Shown piece after piece: positions 10,001 through 16,722 of a stretch of 64,000 bases of DNA. The stretch comes from Staphylotrichum longicolle. Taxonomy: Eukaryota; Ascomycota; Sordariomycetes; Sordariales; Chaetomiaceae. The notes under the pieces were generated by a model that made no database searches, had not been told where the DNA came from, and saw only the letters and a list, made by a program, of their open reading frames with translations. Numbering within the stretch: the stretch's first letter is position 1; every line of letters starts with the position of its first letter. Made by a program: the position numbers and the translations under genes. The stretch lies in assembly GCA_019096155.1 (NCBI GenBank), contig JAHCVI010000002.1, positions 1,798,001 through 1,862,000 on the forward strand, given 5' to 3'.

Positions 10001-12750
10001 GCCGTCATAAGCTCGTCGATGACTGGGGCCATGATTGGGTCCAAGTAGTCGGCTGTGAGGTTATCCACGCACAACTCAAGTGTCCGGAGCCCTTGTCCAA
10101 CCAGGTCAGTGCCCGCTCGCAGCGCCACGACCAGCGGACGCATGAGAAAACTGAGATGTGGCAGTAGGTTACTCAGACGGGCGGGCACCGTGAGGCAGAG
10201 CTCGACGTAGAGATCGCGCTCGGCTGGCTTGCGAGCCGCCAGGAGCAGGTTGTTGAGAACGTCGAGAAGCATCTCCAGAAGAGGCAGGATCTGCTTGTAG
10301 AGATGCTCAAACTTGCCGCCGCCGATGCTCCTGAACAGAGACCTCAGCAGCAAGAAATAGTTCATCGGTTCCTCCGCCTTGGTCGACAGCTCAATGGACT
10401 TGGTGACAATGTCGACAACGTGCGGCAGAAGCACCTGCTCATTCTGGGCCGCGAACAGCGTGACAGCCATAAAGGCCAGCTTGAAAAGCCGGAGCAGGAT
10501 GGACGACTTCTTGATGTCGGCGGAACCAACATCCTCAATGCGCTCCATCAAGAAGCGCAGGAGCATGCCGCAGAAGCTGGGCGACGTGGCCTCGCTAGCA
10601 AGGAAGAACTGGGGTATATGAAGGAGGGCGGTGTGCTCGTGAATCATGTCATAAAGTCGTGGAATCTCCTGCTGGAACACCTCGTGGAAGGTCGCAGGGT
10701 CAATGCAGTGGAAGACGGTCGCGAAGGTCTCGAGCAGCTCCTTCTCCTCCTTGCTGCTAGAAATCATGTAGAAGTTGGCCATGTACTCGACCGGCGAACT
10801 GTATGGAGACTCGGATGCAGGCTTCTCGATCTCATAGTAGCGAAACACGTAAGCACCCTCGCGGAACAGCTTGACGATGACCTTGACTTCCTCGGCAGTG
10901 AAGCCGTAGGCGACGTCGGTCCAGTGGGCGGGCGCGCCGGTCAGATCTACCGCGCCAGGTTGATTGCAGCTCTTAAGCTGGTAGAATGTGTTCTTCAGCC
11001 CGTTCATCAAATTGCGGAAGAGGAACTTGTTGTCGACGACAGGATCCGCAGCACGGTCCCTTGGGTTCGATGCCTTGATTGGCATGGCATTAAAGATGTC
11101 AACCTCGTCCCACTCCGGGGGGTGCTCCTTGTCGGGAAGATACGTCTCCGGAACGTTTTCGGCGGCCTGCTGAGCATACAGCTTAGAGAGCTTGACAGCA
11201 TTGTGATATTGCCTGTTCATGGCGGCAAACTTGTCGCCGATGGCGCTCAGGATCATGATGAGATAATGTCGAGCATCAACCTTGTTAGGCATCCGCGCAA
11301 TGAACTCGGCCATGTTGAGAAGAAGCTTTGCGCTCATGGTTTGGAAGCTTGTTCCTGGGAAATTGTCTTGGAGGTTCCGAGTGTAGACCTCCACCGTCTT
11401 GCGAATCTGCTCCGGCGACAAGCTTTCCCGGACGTGATGGATCAAGTCAGCCAGCATGCTGTAGGCAAGTGGTCGCATGGTCTCGTGGACGGTCAGACCG
11501 TCTCCGATCAGGGTTCTCTCATCCAGCAGGTCGTCGATCTTGGGAAGGAAGATTTTCCTAAAATTGAAGTTGATGATGTGCCGAATAGCCACGAGCAGCT
11601 CCTTTCGGGCTCCTGACTTCTCCCTCGGGCAGTCCTTCAAGAGACGAATGGTGATCTCTGGGAGAGAGGGCAGAAAGTCCGTGAGCTGGCCAGAGTACTG
11701 TCTGAGAAGGTAGGCCAGGAAGCTCATAGTCTTGACCTGGGCGGTGATGAAATCTCCGAAGGCAGCTCGGTTCTTGATATTGGGGCTGACGCCGGTGTGA
11801 ATTGTGCCTTGAGCGGCCGCGTCCTTGTGCGCCTGGTCCTGGGCCCTGGCTTGACAAAGCAGCGCCGACTTGATCAACGGCACGAACGCCTTGACATTCT
11901 GAGCGACGGTCGACCGATAGACCTGAAATATTGAAACGACGATGATGGGACACTCGGCCAAAACCTTGAAAGACTGCATTCCCCTCAACAAGGTGCGATT
12001 GGACTGCTGACCGCCGTCGACGCTGAAGTCGGGAGCCCCTGTCGCGACTGGTGATGCTGGCCTAGGTGACTGCTGGTGCGGCAAGAAGGCGGTCTGGGTG
12101 CTGCCTGGTGTGGACGGGGGACCGGGTGCCCCAGTCGACGAAGTGTTGTCCAACTGTTCGCGAACGACCCTGTCGAGCTGCTCAAACAGCTCTTGGATCA
12201 AGGACAGGAAGGGCTGGACCTTGTTGGCCATGATCTTGTGCTGGTGTCGCATGAGGTCCGAAATGATCTTGACGCAGAGCACTGCATTGTCCTCGTTGTC
12301 GGTGCGGACGAGGTGCATCAAAAGGTCGACAACCTCCTCGGCATACGGCTCGAACGGCTCGGGCGGGGACTGCGACGTCGGTAACCGGTGGAAGATGTCG
12401 AGCACGCAGTTTCGCAGCTTTTGCGTGTTGACCTGATCTGGCGTGGAGGTCTGGAAGACACATGGCTGGCGGAGGACGTTGAGGAATATGGGCATTACTC
12501 GCTTGAGGAAGATCGGGTAGCCGGGGCCGGTGGTATAGTGGTCGAGGCTGTCACGCAGCGCAGATGTTGCCTCGAACTTGAGACGAGCGTCTTTGGGGGC
12601 ACAGTGGGTTAGCCCAAGCAACAAGTCTGCGGCATCGGAGAAGCCTGTTGGAAGCGGGGGTTGGAGGCGGGGTGAGAGGGCTGTTGGTTGCCTACCTAAC
12701 TCCGGAACACTCAGCTTCCTCACCACATCCTCGATCAAACCGCTCGCCAT
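1009..12750 (-). CDS. tra1: Tra1/TRRAP-type pseudokinase, SAGA and NuA4 subunit
   Basis: Very large PIKK-family scaffold (about 3,857 aa after splicing) that in other eukaryotes docks transcription activators on the SAGA and NuA4 histone acetyltransferase complexes in the nucleus. Most of the chain is HEAT/TPR-like helical repeat. The FAT region, the PI3K-like fold and a short FATC tail ending LWMPYL lie at the C-terminus (low coordinates). The kinase-like part lacks recognisable catalytic HRD/DFG residues, as expected for Tra1. The ATG at 12750 (MASGLIEDVV) sits in a better context (GCAGCCATGG) than the one 15 nt upstream. Two introns are stop-free and of 3n length, so the frame reads through them: 1696-1758 (63 nt; GTAAGT donor, CTAACC branch, CAG end) and, near the start, probably 12591-12695 (105 nt; GTAGGC donor, CTAACC branch). 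Splicing the second gives PELDARLKFEATSALRDSL. Otherwise there is no frameshift in 11.7 kb. Identification is very secure; exact exon ends are less so. Confidence 0.96.
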   Translation of the reverse strand: MASGLIEDVVRKLSVPELGRQPTALSPRLQPPLPTGFSDAADLLLGLTHCAPKDARLKFEATSALRDSLDHYTTGPGYPIFLKRVMPIFLNVLRQPCVFQTSTPDQVNTQKLRNCVLDIFHRLPTSQSPPEPFEPYAEEVVDLLMHLVRTDNEDNAVLCVKIISDLMRHQHKIMANKVQPFLSLIQELFEQLDRVVREQLDNTSSTGAPGPPSTPGSTQTAFLPHQQSPRPASPVATGAPDFSVDGGQQSNRTLLRGMQSFKVLAECPIIVVSIFQVYRSTVAQNVKAFVPLIKSALLCQARAQDQAHKDAAAQGTIHTGVSPNIKNRAAFGDFITAQVKTMSFLAYLLRQYSGQLTDFLPSLPEITIRLLKDCPREKSGARKELLVAIRHIINFNFRKIFLPKIDDLLDERTLIGDGLTVHETMRPLAYSMLADLIHHVRESLSPEQIRKTVEVYTRNLQDNFPGTSFQTMSAKLLLNMAEFIARMPNKVDARHYLIMILSAIGDKFAAMNRQYHNAVKLSKLYAQQAAENVPETYLPDKEHPPEWDEVDIFNAMPIKASNPRDRAADPVVDNKFLFRNLMNGLKNTFYQLKSCNQPGAVDLTGAPAHWTDVAYGFTAEEVKVIVKLFREGAYVFRYYEIEKPASESPYSSPVEYMANFYMISSSKEEKELLETFATVFHCIDPATFHEVFQQEIPRLYDMIHEHTALLHIPQFFLASEATSPSFCGMLLRFLMERIEDVGSADIKKSSILLRLFKLAFMAVTLFAAQNEQVLLPHVVDIVTKSIELSTKAEEPMNYFLLLRSLFRSIGGGKFEHLYKQILPLLEMLLDVLNNLLLAARKPAERDLYVELCLTVPARLSNLLPHLSFLMRPLVVALRAGTDLVGQGLRTLELCVDNLTADYLDPIMAPVIDELMTALFDHLKPHPYSHFHAHTTLRILGKLGGRNRKFMTDALPVTFQQYVDDKSSFDVRLIGSKRDRAFPAQLGIELAIQKLMEVPKPAKGPSPPPSKQYDPYYKRQALNLIIAQVKLRVGFDNLPDDLPRLVRLQVQDLITRNKDVDISIFETSDRDRSIAKKDDEENLLKRLIKALMFAQSIPDFKAEVDTLLLNLARHFTIIEVGRALVDMKKASSPFDTKLGEGILFLDSRVLSDAILESLASENPDIRDTAERLIREMYNSAVTIFGSPTNVSRLSFFNSLASTFCHGCYEEEWFTKTGGTLGIKALLTDIELGDLWVAAKQIDFVRALMYVIKDMPQDLPEKTRRSAQITLEILLTRLTKNVKRADCLPPPPPAAPQPPQPVQKHSRIAQIIMMLNGELSHMNRHVRDTARRSLELIAKAAGAEVWELLEPHRKHLLQPIYAKPLRALPFAIQIGFIDAVTYYMSLKPDFVSFDENLNRLLMESLALADASDESLAGKMLEFRTHDFIVNLRVSCIKILSSAMGFEEFGGGANNPTRIKVVSVFFKCLYSDSQPTIEAANDALKAVLQHTSKLPKDLLQSGLRPVLASLQDAKRLTVHSLDNLGRLLRLLTTYFKVEIGARLLEHVKQIAEPGFLQQVSFTFFEQHSSLKVIAAVFNIFHLLPEAAKQFKERVIDNVLDLEEKLRRTQHSPFREPLYKYLNKYPSDVWAFTLGKLEELKYGRFFSQVLRDPDSQVLRDYGAANVEFIIKTCNNIISHGKETKFIAIINTINMLDALCQFPNTLSWLDNKEHIEWLKQVGKELERNLKMNTLAPSLRLPADQASEQLMAILTKALARNPKDLESLFGLIESITADDFRETPALLSHIYKHVVCSDSIDFWRTVVLRCLEVYAGRSATQKTKWYLLHNLVNPIVAMDVKRHWNRGEPNKGQRFLDRTIIDSINTKIWKVNLPDPQEDLLQPRIDHTRMEVLQLSAMIVKYHHAILQDARKDFIKFGWTYIRLDDVINKHAAYVVIGYFIAHYETPAKIVTQIYFSLLKTNQNEGRALVTQALELMAPVMPKRCNTALTDRNPVWAVAPRRILAEESQNVQQMTCIFHFLVRHPDLFYHTRDKFAMLIIQCLRKVASPPNPSNESRKLALNMMYLIWQWEERRVEGKTSEPLRAVSESPNTKKRRLDDLQGSSPAAARQQERAEFQIPAMGRQKMIKYLVEFIAQLNERYQLPSAKPRDATAPALPSPSTELCKKAMSLLYNLLQPQYWGDLDVDLFPNVTDVVLASEKSAGLLSADPSDTDKYDDKFITNIINTLQVVRIILNFKSDDWILKNMAHIQKILEKCLKSENPEIQDCLHMADKKYDGDRDIKPIVKRILEAVPEDVPMEDADADGESEAQTSEIIAFLSGIATESMAASNYVSGINVLWSLGCRKPSTIDQHIPAIMKSLQSKLARDHVSHYAALAHQASGIRPQQDPNAPTEMNPYDLEIQTGLILKAIDVTAMRMEILGDNRRPFLSVLATIVEKSLHVALCEKILEMVEGWVFRSEGTWPTLKEKTAVLHKMISFEHRQDPTMLMKFLDLVLRIYEDPKITRTELTVRMEHAFLIGTRAQDVEMRNKFMTIFDKCISKTASTRLAYVILSQNWDTLADSYWLAQASQLLLGGVDMNPTIQLHQEDFRTLQLSQFFTGSSKDTREPASMSDDKYESFMANHRRFITELGDIRVRDVLEPLTQLQHVDSNFANELWVTLFPMFWSATAKEDRADLERGLVSLLTKDYHSRQMDKRPNVVQSLMAGAVKSWPHCKIPPHVLKFEAKTYDAWYTALYQLENSALKPEIDSAAVRESNLDALVDLYASLGEDDLFYGTWRRRCQFVETNAALSYEQHGMWEKAQRMYETAQIKARTGVIPFSESEYMLWEDHWVLCAQKLQQWEVLQDFAKHENFQDLLLECAWRNPEYWQNQENREQLDTLIKGVMDAPTPRRSFFQAFMSLLKLHNKQETMQDFNRVVDEAIQLSIRKWHQLPKRLTAAHIPVLQNFQQLVELHDASVICQSLTGTNANNLDVKSGELKLLLGSWRDRLPNTWDDIVAWQDLVTWRQHIFGLINATYLQLVPPQPQNAGGVSFAYRGYHETAWIINRFAHVARKHALPDVCISQLSRIYTLPNIEIQEAFLKLREQARCHYQNPEELTSGLDVINNTNLNYFSAPQKAEFYTLKGMFLEKLGQKEEADSAYGTALYFDITAAKAWAEWGYFNDRKFKENPTDLGAAKQALTSYLQAASSYKNHKSRKLIARILWLLSLDDANGTIASGFDDFKGEILVWWWITYIPQLLVGLGHKEAPRVQNILLKIAKTYPQALYFQLRTNREDMLAIKKNQEVKERQRRGQAAANKASASPQLPKKEAAAGGADSRPATASGDAAGQAKAEPKAEGGSGNTPVAQAAPAAGAAQGEQTGGAQKKPPWELTEEIMSVLKTAFPLLALSMETMVDQIQKHFKCPPDEDAYRLIVALLNDGLAYVSRMPTSYAKDVKLPPATENNITRFAETILPSHIRGTFESDFVKVKPTMYEYIHNLRKWRDKFEEKLDRRPSPVPLESFAHYSPHLSEFRYQKFDDVEVPGQYLQHKDKNQDFVRIDRFLPDVDLVRTIGASHRRLKIRGHDGSVHAFAVQHPAARHCRREERILQLFRQLNQTLANKKESRRRDLQFTLPLMVPLAPHIRLVQEDTTYITLQGIYEDHCRRNGIPKDEPVLYTMEKLRGLVDSKGPVSILRAQGSFLGRGLTRNASQKPAEHAVTARLEVMRAIQEKFVDNTVALEYFQGAFPDFSEFWLFRRRFSYQYAALTFMTYILHIDKRYPHKINIARGSGNVWGSELISFMAANRPYFHNQEPVPFRLTPNLQTLMGPLATEGIFACSVMAIARCLTEPEFQLEHALTLFVRDEMMYWFTSSHRAMNLTENQLRETVQANSEMIVKKAVSLAQAPAGNLPAHQTVIDLIAKAVNPMNLAMCDALWMPYL

Positions 12751-13863
12751 GGCTGCGACATTCACCCAAACGGGTGACCTGGCGACGAGAAAGCTCGTCT
12801 CTGTCGGTACGCAAAACTGCGGGTATCAGGCCGGAGGGTAAGTCGCCAGCTGCTTCGATTGTTCTCGTGGTTATCTGGGGATGGCGATGCGCATCGACGG
12901 AGCTGGTGTCGCAAAGTTGAAAAGAGCTATCCCTCGCTGCACTGTGACGAGTTCATATGGGTCGTTCGCTCGGCGATGCGCAGAGGCGACAGGGCGAATT
13001 ATTAAATGGTTCGTAGTCGTAAATCGTGTCCGAGAGGGAGAAAGGTCCAGTCTGCTGATGGGTGCGGCAGGAGATGCACCAAGGTAGGAATGGGTATCAA
13101 TGTGCATGAGAGCATGGACTGGACTTCAGTTTGACAAGGCTGCGCTTCGCGCCCGGCTGCGCGTGGATCATCGAAAAATCCCAGAACACGCGAAGCTGGG
13201 GGATGCTGCCCGCGAAATCAAAGTGCGCTAGGCATGCAAGAACATTAGTCCGGCAAATGCACGGTCTCTTCCAGCGGTCTCATTGGTCGCCCGAACTCTG
13301 TTTTAACAGCACACCCATGCTCCCCCATGCTGCAGCCTTATCTTATCAGTGATGGCCCCGCGCATGTGCACGAGCTGCAGAAGGGGGGTTCTTGGGGTAC
13401 CCCTGAATGAGAGTAAACAATTGATGGTTGAAGATCCGACTCGCAAGATCGTGTCGTCACAAAGCACAACAAAAATGGGAAACATTCACATGGCATCAAG
13501 TGATAGGTTTACTTGTTCAAAGGATTGTATTGAGAATATAATCTCGAAGGAATGACTGTCCACCACTACCAACCACTCAAGTCTTTGCTTTAAGGAGGGA
13601 ATGTCTAGCTCGAAAGCTCATCTGCCGTCTATCTGAGACCTTGTTTCGAATGAATGTCCTGTGTTTGTCGAAGCGAACGTGTCCACATGAAAATATTGTC
13701 GTGCCCGTGAAGCGAATGTGTTCCACCCAAATGTGGCGTGCTGATTTAACGAGTGACCCAACCCCTACTTATGCATCGGGGAACCGACCCTGCTGGTGCG
13801 TAGCGAATGGACGCCTCGGGTACGCTAGACGTACCCGGAGACTGTCATGTTGCGTTCATCCGT
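12751..13863. other. Intergenic, TRA1 promoter and LPMO 3' flank
   Basis: No supported gene; open frames are below 90 codons and resemble nothing. It should hold the TRA1 promoter (near 12.75-13.1 kb) and the 3' end of the LPMO transcript (near 13.5-13.86 kb). I see no convincing TATA box or repeat. Confidence 0.55.
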
Positions 13864-14643
13864 CTAGGCACGGAAGGTGGCGCGGCGGCCACGGATGGCG
13901 GGGGTGGTAGCCGGCTTGGCAGCGCCAGCGCTGCCGCTCGAGTTGCCGGCACCGGAAGCACCGCACTGGCCGGTCGGGGGGCCGAGAGCGGCACCCGGGA
14001 AGGTCTCGACCGACTTGCCAGGGTTGGGGAACTCGATGTCAACACCCTCAGTGGTGGCGCAGGTTCCGCCCGGGGCGATGTTGGCAACCAGCATGTCGGG
14101 CAGCGAAGCCAGAGCAGACTCGCTACCCTCGGGGCCCGAGATCTCAATGGGAGCGCAGTTCATGTAGAACTCGCGGTTGCCGCCCTTGTTGAGCCAGGAC
14201 CAGGCGAGAGTGGCCTTGCCGTTGGGGATGTCGTCGGGGATGGTGAACTCGTACTCATCCGGGGCCTTGGCGCTGGAATCGCTGCCAGCGTTGCCGTTGA
14301 CGCCGCGAGCAGGGCAGCCACCCTGGATGGAGTGGATGACCTTGAAAGAGCTCTGGGCGTTGGGCTGGGCGTCATAGGTGATGGAAATCTGGCACGAGCC
14401 ACCGCTGTGGACAGCCTGGCCGGTGAAGCTCATCTTCTGCGTGGAGCCCTTCTCCATCTTGGTGGCGGTTCCGGCGTAGCTAGCACCCGCGCCAGCCTGG
14501 CACGGGAAGTTGCTTCCATCCGGAGCGAGCGGGCCGTTCTGGAGCGAAGGGCTGGTGTAAGGGGCGGGGGTCCTCAGGAGCATGTGAGCCTGGGAGACGG
14601 CAGCGAGGCCGCTGGCGACAAGGAAGGTCTTGGAGAAGAACAT
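13864..14643 (-). CDS. Secreted AA11-family lytic polysaccharide monooxygenase
   Basis: Intronless frame of 259 aa. A signal peptide (residues 1-19, ending SQA) leaves His20 as the first mature residue, as copper LPMOs require. The second histidine-brace ligand is His79 in AVHSGGSCQ, which is mature position 60, the spacing known for AA11. Tyr160 in NREFYMNCA fits the axial position. Mature residues 1-6 read HMLLRT, and the cysteine-rich core continues to about residue 210. The tail is Gly/Ser/Ala-rich without a GPI-type hydrophobic end or binding module. AA11 enzymes oxidatively cleave chitin, so the product probably acts outside the cell on chitin or related wall glycans. A TATA-like element lies 245 bp upstream. 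The family call rests on motifs; the substrate is inferred. Confidence 0.88.
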   Translation of the reverse strand: MFFSKTFLVASGLAAVSQAHMLLRTPAPYTSPSLQNGPLAPDGSNFPCQAGAGASYAGTATKMEKGSTQKMSFTGQAVHSGGSCQISITYDAQPNAQSSFKVIHSIQGGCPARGVNGNAGSDSSAKAPDEYEFTIPDDIPNGKATLAWSWLNKGGNREFYMNCAPIEISGPEGSESALASLPDMLVANIAPGGTCATTEGVDIEFPNPGKSVETFPGAALGPPTGQCGASGAGNSSGSAGAAKPATTPAIRGRRATFRA

Positions 14644-14884
14644 CTTGACGGGACGAGTGGACGTAAGGTCTCAAAAAGAAAGCGTAAAGCTAAGTTCGGT
14701 ACTAGAGTGTCCGAAGAAGGAATGTGGTACAGACTCGTTCAACGAGAGACTGAGCCGTTTAGAAAGGAAAGTAAGGATTGCACCGGGCAATACAAAGAAA
14801 GTAGCCTTAAAGGAAGGACTGGAGTGTTGGATGAGTGTGTGAGGATGAGGAAATTCAAACCGTTGAGACGGGCTGGACGCCGTC

Positions 14885-14891
14885 CTTATAT
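14885..14891 (-). promoter_or_regulatory. TATA-like element of the AA11 gene
   Basis: GATATAAGG on the minus strand, about 245 bp upstream of the LPMO start codon, leaving room for a leader of roughly 200 nt. Assigned by position and sequence only. Confidence 0.4.
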
Positions 14892-16203
14892 CCCTTTTGG
14901 CGGCGGCTTACTGCCCGCTTCCAGCATATGGAGAAGACATACCAGGTAGGCGTGTAACCGCCACAAGCGTCGAGGCAAAGGCGGCGGGTGGCTGTAGCAT
15001 CAGACTCAGACGGCCCGTCAGGGGCAGCACCAATACGAGATGCGCCACTCCGGGGCGGCAGGCGTGCCGGCTGGGACGACTGGGAGCTCCCTGGTGTCGA
15101 GGGGTTGTCAAGGCCCATCAGCGCGGCGTCTCCGGCCATATTCGGCGCTGTGGTGCTACTGGGATGCGGCTGTCAGCGTGGTCAAGAGACTGCTCGAAAC
15201 AGGCATGATTCCCAGCAGAAACTGTTGCAAACTCGTCAACCGCGGCTAGCTTCGCGAGGCTGGCCGCCCTCGCGGCTCATCCTTCGACGGGTCACCGTTC
15301 ACAGTCCAGTGTCAGAGACCGGACGGGGTTTTGTTTCTGTTTCCCCATGCCTGCCTGGGCCCTCTAGTGATACAGTCGCGGCACAGCAGTGACAGCACCG
15401 ACTGCGAGCGTCGCACGGGCATTGGGCATAAGCGGAATGCGCGGCGACTGTGCCGTGGCCGTTGGGTGGACGAGGCAGGGCCGGGGAATCCTTGGACTGC
15501 ACCGCCGAGGTGTGGCACTTGGCCGAGGTCCCGTGCCGCCCGGTCGGTCGGGATAGGGGCCGCAATAGGGGCCGCAGCAGGGTCCGAACAGGCATCTTGT
15601 GGCCAGCAACACGCCATAGCCTAAAATCGCGCGGTGGAAGTCGGGGATCTGGCTGCTCAAGAAATTTCTAGTGGCATCTTGAAACTTAACTGTGGCCAAA
15701 GTTCGATGTGGGGAACGGGTGTGTGCAGTCTCATAGGCTGTGTCCCAGCTCGTCGGAGGGCTCGGCATGCCCAAATCGAGTCAAGTTGTGGGCAGAAAAT
15801 GCGGAGAATTAGCATCGGAGATCCCGCGTGGATCTGTCAAATCCCCTGGAGCCCCACCAACCGTTCCCCAATCCGGGACAGCCCTATGAACACAGTCTGT
15901 CTACACTCTGCAGCGACGTCATGTCCCGATTCACTGGGTCGCCTCGGCGCAAAGTTTCGTCACCCCCAAGAAAAAGATGAAACTTACTAATTCATTCTAG
16001 AACGACAAAGATCCTTGGAAGCCAAAATACTCCGGTCCGCCTATATGCCTCAACCCCATCATCTCGCTGACTCCTTCGTCAGGGCTGCCCCGCCTACCAG
16101 TACAAAGTACAGTGCACACTGTGTTCGGCACGACCTGCTGTCAGGAACAGCGAAGCGCACCCCACCAACCCACGCACCCGCCCCCAACTCCCGGCACTTG
16201 TAT

Positions 16204-16233
16204 GACAAGCGAGACAAGCGAGACAAGCCAGAC
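16204..16233. repeat. Short tandem repeat of GACAAGCGA
   Basis: Three head-to-tail copies of GACAAGCGA, the third degenerate (GACAAGCCA), in the gap between the LPMO and the PKS. No function is evident. Confidence 0.7.
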
Positions 16234-16722
16234 GGCCGCAGCCTTTCAACCCCTTCACCGGGCTGTTACATATGGCGCCACAGTAAGCAAACAACCAGGT
16301 GGGGTGTTTTGCATCTCGCCGGCCCTTTGCAGATGAAGGATTCCCTCACACTTCGTACGCGAGCAATATTGCGCTTCATCGAGATGATCTCAGCACTGAC
16401 GACCCTAACCCGCCCTTCATAACACTTCCCACAGGCTCTCCGCTCAGCACCAGAAACAAATGGGGAAAGCGGCAACAGAAACACTGAAACATCGCACCAA
16501 CCCAAGCGAATCCGACCGACTTCAATCTCCGTCAACCATGAAGCTTGCCAAAATGATGTCTAATCTGCAATTCCAACCCTGTACACTGAACCGACCAATG
16601 CTCCGTCCTGTCATCCCTCTCGCGGCTCAGTTTTTTCGGTTCCCCAATTTAGGTGTTCCTTGACCAGGAAAAATTCCGCGTATTAGGGAGCGGTGATGAG
16701 ACACTGAACCGCGTGCGTCGAT

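Larger units (their letters stand above)
14644..16722. other. 2.1-kb intergenic region, LPMO upstream and PKS 3' flank
   Basis: No supported gene. Open frames up to about 136 codons overlap each other on both strands and match no family. Apart from the TATA-like site near 14.89 kb and a short direct repeat at 16204-16233, I see nothing. Confidence 0.55.
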
